Source: Bacteroidia bacterium
GTDB lineage: Bacteria > Bacteroidota > Bacteroidia > B-17B0 > Aurantibacillaceae
Assembly (NCBI GenBank): GCA_022841465.1
Contig: JALHRL010000004.1
Location: forward strand, 1 to 64,000
Direction: 5' to 3'
DNA: 64,000 nucleotides
The translations under genes and the position numbers were made by a program. The notes beneath the pieces are model-generated. The model saw only the letters and a list, made by a program, of their open reading frames with translations. It did no database searches and had not been told where the DNA came from. This document shows positions 28,451-36,902 of the stretch, one piece after another. Within the stretch, counting starts at the first letter, position 1; the number at the start of each line of letters is the position of its first letter.

Positions 28451-29965
28451 ATGGATAATACCGCAATAGAAAGCTCAACAGAACAACGCAAACTATACCC
28501 GTTTCAGGAAGATGCCGTAAACAACATCTTTAATAAATTGGTTACTATGCCTCCAAACGCCAATTTATTATTTCAATTACCTACGGGCGGTGGAAAAACA
28601 ATCATTTTTAGCGAAATTGCCCGCCGTTATATAGAGCAGTTTAACAAAAAGATTTTAATTCTAACCCATCGAATTGAGTTAAGCCGACAAACACACGATG
28701 TATTAACAGAGCTTGGCATTAAAAACAAGGTTATTAATAGCGAAGTAAAATTATTACCATCACAAAACGAATATCAAAGCTTTACAGCGCTAGTTGAAAC
28801 TTTAAATAATAGACTTCAAGAAAACGATAATTTTTTGGAAGACATTGGATTGGTAATTGTTGATGAAGCGCACAATAATTCATTCCGAAAAATCTTTCAT
28901 TACTTTAATGAAGTAAACATTTTAGGAGTTACCGCAACACCTTTAAGTAGCAACAAAAAACTTCCTTTATATCAAACATACAACGATTTAATTATTGGCG
29001 AAAGTATTGCCACTTTAATTGAAACCGGGTTTTTATGTGAAGGCATAACTTACTCGTACGACGTTAATTTAAGTAGTTTAAGAGTTGGAAATAATGGTGA
29101 ATTTACGGTTGGTTCGCACGAATTATTGTACACACAAGCCATTATGCAAAGTAAGTTGTTAGAAGCTTACGAAGAAGTTGGAAAGGGAACTAAAACACTT
29201 ATATTTAATGCCGGTATTTTAACCAGCCGGGCAATTTACGAAACCTTTAAAAAGAAAGGTTACCCTGTTAGGCATCTTGACAGTACCTTTAGCGACAAAG
29301 AACGGGCAGAAACGCTGGAATGGTTTAGAAAAACCAAAGACGGGATTTTATCTTCGGTTAGTATTTTAACTACAGGTTTTGATGAACCGGAAGTAGAAAC
29401 GATTATGCTAAACCGGGCAACCAAATCATTAACACTTTATCATCAAATGATTGGAAGAGGAAGTCGTGTTTTACCAACTAAAAAACAGTTTAAAATAATT
29501 GATTTAGGAAATAATTCTCGTCGCTTTAATCTTTGGCAATATCCGATAGATTGGAAACACGTTTTTGCTGCTCCGCATTTATATTTAGAACAACGCTACA
29601 AAGATGAGTGGGATTATGAATTGGAAAATGATTATGATTTGCCTCCGGAAATTAAAGAGCGCTTTTTAAATTCAAGTGCCGAATCGTTTATTGTACGCGA
29701 CAGGTATTTACTGGCCATAAGAAAAGGTTTAAAACCAAACATTGTTCTTGAGGAAAGTTTAGAAGATCATTTTAATAGAATAAAAGATAATGCAGCAGAA
29801 TACGCCGAAGCAATGGAGCTCTACAACTTACTGAACGAAGAAATGAGGTACCGCGTAAAACAATTTGGAAAGTGCATTAATGCCACCAATAATTACATAG
29901 ATTGGCAATATCAGAATTACAGCAGTAAATTAAGAAGGAAACTAGGTAACTTTTTTGTAGAATAA
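28451..29965 (+). CDS. DEAD/DEAH-box superfamily 2 helicase
   Basis: 504 residues. Motifs: Q-like YPFQEDAV, Walker A PTGGGKT, ILTHRIEL (Ia), VDEAHNN (DEAH), GVTATPL (III), ILTTGFDEPEVE (V) and HQMIGRGSRV (VI). This is a RadD/SSL2-like superfamily 2 arrangement with a short C-terminal helical tail. A -7-like TATATTTG sits at 28429-28436, 14 bases before the ATG. The substrate (DNA or RNA) and process are not determined by sequence alone. Confidence 0.92.
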   Translation: MDNTAIESSTEQRKLYPFQEDAVNNIFNKLVTMPPNANLLFQLPTGGGKTIIFSEIARRYIEQFNKKILILTHRIELSRQTHDVLTELGIKNKVINSEVKLLPSQNEYQSFTALVETLNNRLQENDNFLEDIGLVIVDEAHNNSFRKIFHYFNEVNILGVTATPLSSNKKLPLYQTYNDLIIGESIATLIETGFLCEGITYSYDVNLSSLRVGNNGEFTVGSHELLYTQAIMQSKLLEAYEEVGKGTKTLIFNAGILTSRAIYETFKKKGYPVRHLDSTFSDKERAETLEWFRKTKDGILSSVSILTTGFDEPEVETIMLNRATKSLTLYHQMIGRGSRVLPTKKQFKIIDLGNNSRRFNLWQYPIDWKHVFAAPHLYLEQRYKDEWDYELENDYDLPPEIKERFLNSSAESFIVRDRYLLAIRKGLKPNIVLEESLEDHFNRIKDNAAEYAEAMELYNLLNEEMRYRVKQFGKCINATNNYIDWQYQNYSSKLRRKLGNFFVE

Positions 29966-29966
29966 A

Positions 29967-30233
29967 ATGCGTACACGCCTCATATACAAAGTAAGCGGTT
30001 TGCTTTCTGTTATTATCGGAATTATTTGCACCCTTTCTATTTATCAATTAAGATATATTTTTTACGGAGTAATTCTTTCTGTACTAGGTTTTATTTTAGC
30101 AGGAATAAATATTTTTTTAAACAATAAATATGAATTTGATGAAGAAAAATGGCCAAGAGGTTACTTTGGCATGTTACTTTCTTCAATACCGGTATTATTT
30201 ATGCTTTTTGTAGTCTTCAAATTCAAAAAATAA
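29967..30233 (+). CDS. Small membrane protein of unknown function
   Basis: 88 residues with three predicted transmembrane helices (VSGLLSVIIGIICTLSIY, YIFYGVILSVLGFILAGINIF, YFGMLLSSIPVLFMLFVVF). The ATG follows the helicase stop after one base, so the genes are probably coupled. I do not recognise a family. Its last 85 bases overlap an alternative longer start of the next gene. Confidence 0.65.
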   Translation: MRTRLIYKVSGLLSVIIGIICTLSIYQLRYIFYGVILSVLGFILAGINIFLNNKYEFDEEKWPRGYFGMLLSSIPVLFMLFVVFKFKK

Positions 30234-30328
30234 CCACCATAGGATTTAAAGAAAAAATATCCTTCAAAGAACTTCGGAAAATTGCGAAAGTAAAGAACGA
30301 ACGTAAACTTTCGGGCTTTAATAAAATA

Positions 30329-31393
30329 ATGCTATGGATAAACTACATTGCCATTATTTGCTTGTTTCTTGCCGAAATTGCAAAACACATATCACCTTCA
30401 CTTTTTTGGCCAATGGCGTTTTTTAGCTTAGGATTTCCTATTTTATATTTGATTGTTTTACTGTTTTTAATTTATTGGTTAGTGCAATTTAAACGCACTT
30501 TCGTTTTTTCTTTAGCTATATTAATAATAACCTTACCTACGGCTTTTAAGTTTATACAATTTAATAAGCAAACCTCCGAATCAGTAAACAGCAGTTTAAA
30601 GCTAACTTCCTTTAATTGTATGTTGTTTGATTTATATAACTGGAAACACAATAAAGAAACTAGGGAAAAAATGTTTGAAGAGTTGGTTGAGTTAAACTCG
30701 GATGTATATTGTTTTCAAGAATACTACACTTCCGAAGAAAAAGGAGATTTTAATAACACCGATACTTTAACGGAACTTCTAAAATCACCATACATTCATG
30801 TTGATTATACAACCACCTTAAGAGAATTGGATCATTGGGGAATTGCCACCTTTAGCAAATACCCCATTGTAAACAAAGGAAAAATTGTATTTAATACAAA
30901 GAAAAACAACATTTGTATTTATACAGATATTGTAAAAAATAAAGATACAATAAGAATTTACAATGTGCATTTACAATCTATCAGCTTCAGTAAAAACGAT
31001 AATAAATATTTACAAGAAATTAAACAAGGCTCAGATGCTGATAATGATATTGAAAAAAGTAAGAACATTCTACGTCGTTTAAAAAGAGCCTTTGTTAAAC
31101 GTGCCGAACAAGTGGAGGCTATAAAATTACATATGAATTCTTGTAAATATAAATATATTATTTGCGGTGATTTTAATGATACACCTGCCTCTTATGCTTA
31201 TTACACGTTTACTAAAAACTTAAAAGATGCCTTTTTAGAAAAGGGAAATGGTTTTGGTAAAACCTATGCCGGCCCATGGCCACAATTTAGAATAGATTAT
31301 ATTTTATTTCATAAAAAATTTAAGTGCGTAAAATTTATTAGGGCCGATGAAACCTATACCGACCACTACGCTATTACAGCTTATTTGCAGTAA
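30329..31393 (+). CDS. Membrane-anchored endonuclease/exonuclease/phosphatase (EEP) family hydrolase
   Basis: EEP-fold metal-dependent phosphodiesterase. Two to three N-terminal helices (INYIAIICLFLAEIAKHI, WPMAFFSLGFPILYLIVLLFLIYWL, FVFSLAILIITLPTAF) precede the catalytic domain with SFNCMLFDLYNW, CFQEYY, IYNVHLQSI, CGDFNDTPAS and TDHYAI, which carry the catalytic Asn, Glu, His and Asp residues. The start is uncertain. ATG 30329 is the first that does not overlap the preceding gene, but the upstream in-frame KLSGFNKI looks like family sequence. A start at 30149 would overlap that gene by 85 bases. The substrate (lipid, nucleic acid or other) is unknown. Confidence 0.82.
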   Translation: MLWINYIAIICLFLAEIAKHISPSLFWPMAFFSLGFPILYLIVLLFLIYWLVQFKRTFVFSLAILIITLPTAFKFIQFNKQTSESVNSSLKLTSFNCMLFDLYNWKHNKETREKMFEELVELNSDVYCFQEYYTSEEKGDFNNTDTLTELLKSPYIHVDYTTTLRELDHWGIATFSKYPIVNKGKIVFNTKKNNICIYTDIVKNKDTIRIYNVHLQSISFSKNDNKYLQEIKQGSDADNDIEKSKNILRRLKRAFVKRAEQVEAIKLHMNSCKYKYIICGDFNDTPASYAYYTFTKNLKDAFLEKGNGFGKTYAGPWPQFRIDYILFHKKFKCVKFIRADETYTDHYAITAYLQ

Positions 31394-31498
31394 ATTTTAA
31401 TTTACCTGTTAATAACCTCCTAAATTTTGACGTTTATTTAGCATTAATAATTTTTTATTTCCTTTTAATATTTCTAATTTTCCTAAAATTTAAATCAC

Positions 31499-32107
31499 AT
31501 GAAAAAACTATTATTTTTATTAGGAGTTGCAGGGTTAATTTTCTCATCCTGCACTGGTAGCTACACCGTAGCAAAAAGAAAGTATAACAAGGGCTTTTAT
31601 GTAAATGTAAACCATGGGAACAAAACCAATGCAGTGGCAACAAAAAACACCACAGTCGCAAAAGCAGTTTCTGAAAAAGAAGAAGTTTTGGTTGAAAAAG
31701 TTGTTGCACAAAGCTTTGCTGAATCATCTGAAAACAACAATCAGGTGGCGTTTACAAACAATGAAATAGTGTCTGTAAATAATGTAAAAAAGGAAGAAAC
31801 TACTCCTAATACAAAGCAAGCGTCAGTTCTTTTAGCTTCTACTGAAAAGAATGTTGATTTAAACAGCCAATCTGTAAAAATTAAACCAATTGACATAAAT
31901 AAAAACGCAAAAAGCGCTAAAAAAGGTGATACAAATCTAATAGTTCTTGTAATTTTGTCGCTTTTTCCAATTTTAGCCTTAATAGCCGTCTATTTGCATG
32001 ATGGTGATATTACACTAAATTTTTGGATAGATTTAATTTTACATTTTATATTACTTTATTGGTTATTTGCTCTTTTAGTTGTTTTAGATGTTATTGATTT
32101 AGGTTAA
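31499..32107 (+). CDS. Lipoprotein with C-terminal YqaE/Pmp3-type membrane domain
   Basis: 202 residues. A lipoprotein signal (MKKLLFLLGVAGLIFSSC) is followed by a low-complexity, Lys/Asn/Glu/Val-rich linker of about 120 residues. The tail has two hydrophobic helices, LIVLVILSLFPILALIAVYLHDGDITLNFWIDLILHF split by the Pmp3-like AVYLxDGxxxxxFWIxL motif. Pmp3/YqaE proteins are normally ~55-residue inner-membrane stress proteins, so a lipid-anchored version with a long spacer is an unusual architecture. Function is not established. Confidence 0.78.
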   Translation: MKKLLFLLGVAGLIFSSCTGSYTVAKRKYNKGFYVNVNHGNKTNAVATKNTTVAKAVSEKEEVLVEKVVAQSFAESSENNNQVAFTNNEIVSVNNVKKEETTPNTKQASVLLASTEKNVDLNSQSVKIKPIDINKNAKSAKKGDTNLIVLVILSLFPILALIAVYLHDGDITLNFWIDLILHFILLYWLFALLVVLDVIDLG

Positions 32108-32205
32108 ACCTAAGTAACAACAAGGGTTTGAAAAAATTCCCAATTTTTAACAATTAAAACGGGTATTATTTCGTAACTTTATAGAAACAAATTAACAAAA
32201 CAACT

Positions 32206-32454
32206 ATGAAAAAGGCATTATTAATGTTAGCGTTAACCGGTTTAATGACAGGTACTGCATTAGCAAATACAGGTGACGATAAAGACAAGGCAAAATCTAA
32301 GAAAGAATGTTGCAAAAAAGGTGAAGCAAAATCTTGTGCTGGCGAGAAAAAAGAATCTTGCGCTAAAGGTGAAACAAAATCTTGTTGCAAAAAGAAAGCA
32401 GAAGCTTCTACCGCTTCAACTGATGTAAAAACTACAGAAGTAAAAGGTAACTAA
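32206..32454 (+). CDS. Small secreted Lys/Cys-rich repeat protein
   Basis: 82 residues with a signal peptide (MKKALLMLALTGLMTGTALA). The mature part contains two 16-residue tandem units, KKECCKKGEAKSCAGE (32-47) and KKESCAKGETKSCCKK (48-63), with six cysteines in all at 35, 36, 44, 52, 60 and 61. It is strongly basic in the repeats, with an acidic start (DDKDK) and a Thr/Ser/Val tail. It is followed by a strong terminator, so it is a genuine short transcript. I do not recognise a family; metal binding or disulfide-linked structure are possibilities. Confidence 0.78.
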   Translation: MKKALLMLALTGLMTGTALANTGDDKDKAKSKKECCKKGEAKSCAGEKKESCAKGETKSCCKKKAEASTASTDVKTTEVKGN

Positions 32455-32471
32455 TTTTAGTTTTAATGTTT

Positions 32472-32503
32472 AAAAAGGCTGTCATAAATTGGCAGCCTTT
32501 TTT
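32472..32503 (+). terminator. Rho-independent terminator after the Lys/Cys repeat gene
   Basis: AAAAAGGCTG and CAGCCTTTTT pair in a 10-bp stem, with a closed inner wobble region and a T-rich tail. It lies 17 bases after the stop codon. Confidence 0.85.
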
Positions 32504-32553
32504 ATTTTATATAACTTTAAACCGAATTAAATTACAATTGTTTACCTATTATA

Positions 32554-33702
32554 ATGAACATAAATTCAAGTACCTTAAATAAAGTTCCCGGTTTTTTAAA
32601 TTCCCCTTTGCTATCTCCGGATTTAAAAATAATTGCAGATAAAATTTATAATGGAACACGCCTTTCTTTTGAGGACGGTACATTACTTTATAAAAAAGCT
32701 TCTTTGGGTTTTGTTGGAGCTTTAGCTAATTATGTGCGCGAAAAAAAGAATGGTAAATTCGTTTACTTCAATCACAACTTTCATGTAGAACCAACAAATG
32801 TTTGCGTTTACAGTTGCTCGTTTTGTTCCTACTCTCGCTTAATTAAACAACGAGAACAAGGTTGGGAGCTTTCTGTTGATCAAATAATAGATATTATTAA
32901 GAAATACGATGATAATCCAAACATTACCGAAGTACATATAACCGGCGGTGTTGTTCCAAAACAAGATTTAGCTTTTTACACAGAATTATTTAAACGCATA
33001 AAACAACATCGCCCCGGCCTGCACATTAAAGCATTAACCCCTGTTGAATTTCACTATATTTTTAAGAAAGCCAAAGTAAGTTACCAAGAAGGTTTAAAAA
33101 TATTTCAAGAAGCCGGATTAAACAGTTTACCCGGTGGAGGTGCTGAAATTTTTGATAAAGACATCCGCGATCAAATTGCAGGAGGAAAATGCAGTGCCGA
33201 AGAGTGGTTAGAATTACACGAAATTTGGCATAAAATGGGTAACCACTCTAATGCTACCATGCTTTACGGACACATTGAAACATTTGAACACAGAATTGAT
33301 CACATGAACAGATTGCGTGAATTGCAAGATAAAACAAATGGATTTAACGCGTTTATTCCTCTAAAATTCAGAAATAAAGAAAATCAAATGGCGCACGTAC
33401 CGGAAGTAAGTGTAATTGAAGATTTAAGAAATTATGCCATCAGTAGATTATTCTTAGATAATTTTCCGCACATAAAAGCATACTGGGCCATGATAGGAAG
33501 AAAAACAGCACAGCTTGCTTTAAATTTTGGAGCCGATGATTTAGATGGAACAATAGATGATACAACAAAAATATACAGTATGGCTGGTGCCGAAGAACAA
33601 AACCCTAAGTTAACAACCGCACAGTTGGTAGATTTAATTAAAGGCGTTGGTAAAATACCGGTTGAACGCGATACACTATACAATATTGTTAAGACATATT
33701 AA
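32554..33702 (+). CDS. mqnE: Aminofutalosine synthase (radical SAM), futalosine menaquinone pathway
   Basis: Radical SAM enzyme that adds a carbon unit from enolpyruvyl-benzoate onto SAM-derived adenosine to form aminofutalosine in the alternative menaquinone pathway. 382 residues. The 4Fe-4S cysteines are C84, C88 and C91 in TNVCVYSCSFC. Other family blocks: EVHITGGVVP, LHIKALTPVEFHYIFKKAK, GAEIFDKDIRDQIAGGKC, NATMLYGHIE and DLDGTIDDTTKIYSMAG. It is the best MqnE match of the MqnC/MqnE pair because of the IKALTPVEFHY and DLDGTI blocks. It sits near a UbiX-type gene. Confidence 0.93.
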   Translation: MNINSSTLNKVPGFLNSPLLSPDLKIIADKIYNGTRLSFEDGTLLYKKASLGFVGALANYVREKKNGKFVYFNHNFHVEPTNVCVYSCSFCSYSRLIKQREQGWELSVDQIIDIIKKYDDNPNITEVHITGGVVPKQDLAFYTELFKRIKQHRPGLHIKALTPVEFHYIFKKAKVSYQEGLKIFQEAGLNSLPGGGAEIFDKDIRDQIAGGKCSAEEWLELHEIWHKMGNHSNATMLYGHIETFEHRIDHMNRLRELQDKTNGFNAFIPLKFRNKENQMAHVPEVSVIEDLRNYAISRLFLDNFPHIKAYWAMIGRKTAQLALNFGADDLDGTIDDTTKIYSMAGAEEQNPKLTTAQLVDLIKGVGKIPVERDTLYNIVKTY

Positions 33703-33781
33703 CAGCAATTCTGAAAAACATTTTAATTTATAAAAATCATAAACAATAATATTCCGCTAGTTTTACAAAAAATTAAAAAAA

Positions 33782-34771
33782 ATGAAATTATTAATTTCAC
33801 TTATCGCAACAATTTGTTGTTATACCATTTCTGCCCAAGATAGCAGCAATGTAAAAGCCGCAGTAAAAGACACATCTTGGAAAACAACCGGTTATTTTGG
33901 TTTAAACGCCAGCCAAACTGCGCTTTACAATTGGCAAGGAGGTGGCCAGGAAAACGTTGCCGCTAACGCCATACTAAATGGCGAAGCCGTTTACAAAAAG
34001 GGAAAAACCACTTGGTTGAATAAATTAGATGCCCAGTATGGTATCATTAAATTAGGTACTGCAACCATTTACGATAAAAACGACCGAAGAAGATTTAGAA
34101 AAAACATAGACCAGCTTTTTGCCTTATCTAAATTAAACATTGATGCCTTTGCGAAAAATTGGTTTTATACAGCCCAAGCCGATTTTAGAACGAACATGGC
34201 CCCTGGCTACAATTATGTTGGAGATACTGTTAGTGGCCCTGCCACCTCCGATTTTTTATCACCCGCTTATATTCAGTTAGCAATAGGTTTAGATTACAAA
34301 CCCGTTCCCTACTTTTCCGCATTTATTGCCCCTGCAGCCGGAAAAATTACCATGGTTAACAGACAATACTTGGCTGATGCCGGTGCTTATGGTGTTAATG
34401 CAGCCAAGTTTGATGATAGCGGAAACATGATTCAAAAAGGAGAAAAAGTTAGATTTGAGTTTGGAGGAAGGATTGTTTTAAAATTTAAAAAAGACTTAGC
34501 TAAAAATGTAAACTTAGATTCTTACTTAGATTTATTCTCTAACTATTCGCAAAAACCGGAAAATATTGATGTTGTTTTTAACAATCTATTAACTGTTAAA
34601 ATTGCTAAATACATTACCTTAAATATTATTACACAAATGATTTACGATGATGATATTATCATAAGAAAAGATAAAACCGGTGATGGTTTGTTTGACGACC
34701 CAAAAGATATTAACGGGCCTCGCTTGCAACTACTAAATACTACTGCAATTGGATTTGGTTATAAGTTTTAA
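33782..34771 (+). CDS. DUF3078 secreted/outer-membrane protein
   Basis: 329 residues with a signal peptide (MKLLISLIATICCYTISAQ). The start of the mature domain, WKTTGYFGLNASQTALYNWQGGGQENVA, is the DUF3078 signature. Predicted beta strands continue to the end (LLNTTAIGFGYKF), consistent with an outer-membrane barrel. Function is unknown. A terminator follows the stop, so the gene is transcribed separately from the porin-like gene. Confidence 0.85.
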   Translation: MKLLISLIATICCYTISAQDSSNVKAAVKDTSWKTTGYFGLNASQTALYNWQGGGQENVAANAILNGEAVYKKGKTTWLNKLDAQYGIIKLGTATIYDKNDRRRFRKNIDQLFALSKLNIDAFAKNWFYTAQADFRTNMAPGYNYVGDTVSGPATSDFLSPAYIQLAIGLDYKPVPYFSAFIAPAAGKITMVNRQYLADAGAYGVNAAKFDDSGNMIQKGEKVRFEFGGRIVLKFKKDLAKNVNLDSYLDLFSNYSQKPENIDVVFNNLLTVKIAKYITLNIITQMIYDDDIIIRKDKTGDGLFDDPKDINGPRLQLLNTTAIGFGYKF

Positions 34772-34792
34772 TACAAAATTATTGAGTAAATT

Positions 34793-34821
34793 AAACCAAC
34801 CAAATAAGGTTGGTTTTTTTT
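34793..34821 (+). terminator. Rho-independent terminator after the DUF3078 gene
   Basis: An 8-bp stem (AACCAACC with GGTTGGTT) and a 6-base loop followed by a run of eight or more T, 22 bases after the DUF3078 stop. Confidence 0.85.
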
Positions 34822-34838
34822 GGTATAAACAAATTAGA

Positions 34839-35510
34839 ATGTTTAAATACTTATCAATTTTTATATTTATTTTTTCGTTTTTTAAATCGTTTTCTCAAAA
34901 CGAAAAGAAAAACATTTTTAGCTTAAAACCATTTGCTGGACTAAATGCTTGCCAAATACATGGCGATAATTTTAGTGGTTACAAAAAACTAGGTGTAACC
35001 GGTGGAATAATTTTAAATACTACTTTAAACAAAAGAGCGTCAATAGATTTAGGATTTACCTTTAGCCAAAAAGGATCTCGCAAAAACCAAAATCAAGAAA
35101 AAAATGATTTCACTTTTTACAGGGTAAATTTAAACTATATTGAAATTCCTTTGTTGCTAAACTATAAGCTTAACGAAAAATATTTTGCTACTTTGGGCCC
35201 ATCTCTTGCTTACTTAATAAATTATACAGAAGATACTGAAATTGGAAATTGGAATGATGTGTATCCCTTTAATAAATTTGAATACGGAGTAAACGTGGGC
35301 TTAGGAACAACTATTAAAAACAAAGTAGATATTGAGGTACGTTCTGCCAATTCCTTTTTACCAATACGCAATTATGGTGTTATTGCAAATAAAGTTTTCT
35401 TTCCCAACGCAGTGGCGCGCTTTTTTAACAAAGGACTTTACAACAATGTTTTAAGTGTTCTTTTAATTTACAAAATAAAACCAAAGCCAAAAAGTGAACC
35501 CAAACAATAA
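34839..35510 (+). CDS. Porin-like outer-membrane beta-barrel protein
   Basis: 223 residues from ATG 34839, which yields the signal peptide MFKYLSIFIFIFSFFKSFSQ. An upstream in-frame ATG would read through the terminator just before it and is not used. The mature part resembles the Bacteroidota outer-membrane beta-barrel family (LKPFAGLNACQIHGDNFSG..KLGVTGGI, FRVNLNYIEIPLLLNYKL, FATLGPSLAYLINY) with eight or so strands and ends in LLIYKIKPK. It overlaps the start of the UbiX-type gene by 17 bases. Confidence 0.85.
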   Translation: MFKYLSIFIFIFSFFKSFSQNEKKNIFSLKPFAGLNACQIHGDNFSGYKKLGVTGGIILNTTLNKRASIDLGFTFSQKGSRKNQNQEKNDFTFYRVNLNYIEIPLLLNYKLNEKYFATLGPSLAYLINYTEDTEIGNWNDVYPFNKFEYGVNVGLGTTIKNKVDIEVRSANSFLPIRNYGVIANKVFFPNAVARFFNKGLYNNVLSVLLIYKIKPKPKSEPKQ

Positions 35511-36063
35511 AATAATAATTGCTGTAACAGGTGCCAGTGGAAGCATTTATGCTAAATCGTTAATTGATAAATTAACTGCATTAACCCACCAAGTACAAGA
35601 AATTGCGCTGGTATTTAGCGATAACGCCAAAGAAGTTTGGAAACTAGAATTAGGCAATGAAGATTTTAAAAATTATACTTTTAAAACCTATTCTAAAAAC
35701 GATTTTATGGCACCTTTCGCTTCGGGTTCCGCTAAGTTTAATACTATGATTATTTGCCCGTGCAGCATGGGAACTATGGCAAGAATTGCTCAAGGTATAA
35801 GCAACGATTTAATTACCCGTGCAGCCGATGTAATTTTAAAAGAAAGAAGAAAACTTATTTTAGTTACCAGAGATACTCCCTTAAGTTTAATTCATATTAA
35901 TAACATGAAAACAATAACCGAATCCGGTGGTATTATTTGTCCGGCCTCCCCTTCTTTCTACTCTCAACCAAAAACGTTTGAAGATTTAGCTGCAACCATT
36001 ACAGATAGAATAATAGACTTAGTTGGCTTAACACACAATACTTACAGATGGAATGAAAAATAA
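35494..36063 (+). CDS. UbiX-type flavin prenyltransferase
   Basis: Produces prenylated FMN, the cofactor of UbiD-family decarboxylases. 189 residues from a GTG start at 35494. FMN-site motif IIIAVTGASGSIYAKSLI at the N-terminus, CPCSMGTMARIAQGISNDLITRAADVILKERRKLILVTRDTPLS in the middle (UbiX family) and the C-terminal ICPASPSFYS. No UbiD partner is in the window. Because mqnE is close, a role in quinone biosynthesis is plausible: UbiX/UbiD homologues are proposed for late futalosine-pathway decarboxylation. That link is inference. Confidence 0.92.
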   Translation: MNPNNKIIIAVTGASGSIYAKSLIDKLTALTHQVQEIALVFSDNAKEVWKLELGNEDFKNYTFKTYSKNDFMAPFASGSAKFNTMIICPCSMGTMARIAQGISNDLITRAADVILKERRKLILVTRDTPLSLIHINNMKTITESGGIICPASPSFYSQPKTFEDLAATITDRIIDLVGLTHNTYRWNEK

Positions 36064-36814
36064 AACTTATCTATTTATAGTAGTTAGCTTATTTCTCTCT
36101 TACAAAAGTTATGCTTGGGGAGAAAGAGGACATTCCATTGTTGCCTCTATTGCTAAAAAAACTTTAAATAGCAACATCATAGATTCGGTGCAATTTTATT
36201 TAGGAGAAACCACTTTTAAAGAGGCAGCTTTGTGGATGGATGAAATTAAAAGCGATAAAACATATAAGCATTTAAACAACTGGCACTACATTAACTTAGA
36301 AAAAAATCAACTTTACGAAAAAAATTCAGAAGCCAATATTGTAAATAAACTGGAAGAAGCCATTGATGTTATCAAGAATAGAAAAAAACACCCTAAAAGT
36401 GAAATTGAATTTTATTTAAAAGTTATTTTTCATTTAGTAGGAGATATTCACCAACCATTGCACGCAGGCTATGCATCCGATAAAGGTGGCAACACGGTTA
36501 AAGTTGATTTTTTTGGAAGATACAGTAACTTACACCGTGTATGGGATACCGATTTAATTCAGCACAACAAAATTGGCGTTAAAAATTGCTACGAATTAGC
36601 AAATACTTTGTCTGAAAAAGAAAAAAAAGAATATCAAGAAATCAATGTAGTAGCCTGGATGGAAGAATCTAGAGCTTTGCTTCCTTTGGTATACGATGTA
36701 AAAGATAATACCATTACTTTACCATACGCTAACCAAAACTCTGAAGTAATAAAAAAACAATTGGTTAAAGCGGGTATTCGCTTAGCTTATGTTCTGCACC
36801 AGGCTTTTAGCTAA
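36053..36814 (+). CDS. S1/P1-type zinc nuclease
   Basis: Secreted single-strand nuclease with a trinuclear zinc site. The signal peptide ends at Ala21, so the mature protein begins with Trp22, the family's N-terminal zinc ligand, followed by GERGHSIVASIA. Further ligand motifs are HLNNWHYINL and LVGDIHQPLHAGYASDKGGN, with later HRVWDTDLI. 253 residues is normal. It overlaps the UbiX-type gene by 11 bases. Probably releases nucleotides or phosphate from DNA or RNA outside the cell. Confidence 0.93.
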   Translation: MKNKTYLFIVVSLFLSYKSYAWGERGHSIVASIAKKTLNSNIIDSVQFYLGETTFKEAALWMDEIKSDKTYKHLNNWHYINLEKNQLYEKNSEANIVNKLEEAIDVIKNRKKHPKSEIEFYLKVIFHLVGDIHQPLHAGYASDKGGNTVKVDFFGRYSNLHRVWDTDLIQHNKIGVKNCYELANTLSEKEKKEYQEINVVAWMEESRALLPLVYDVKDNTITLPYANQNSEVIKKQLVKAGIRLAYVLHQAFS

Positions 36815-36876
36815 GAAATTAACATCTCTTGGTATAAAAAGAGTAAAAAAACCTTAAAAGCAAGTCATCTTAGTAT

Positions 36877-36901
36877 TAAATTTGATAGTATACTTACTAT
36901 C
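36877..36901 (+). promoter_or_regulatory. -7 box plus 7-bp inverted repeat before the OmpA gene
   Basis: TAAATTTG at 36877-36884 matches the -7 element. Immediately after it, GATAGTA (36884-36890) and TACTATC (36895-36901) form a perfect inverted repeat with a 4-base gap, ending one base before the ATG at 36903. It is either an operator or a hairpin at the mRNA 5' end. No clear -33 element was found. Confidence 0.45.
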
Positions 36902-36902
36902 T

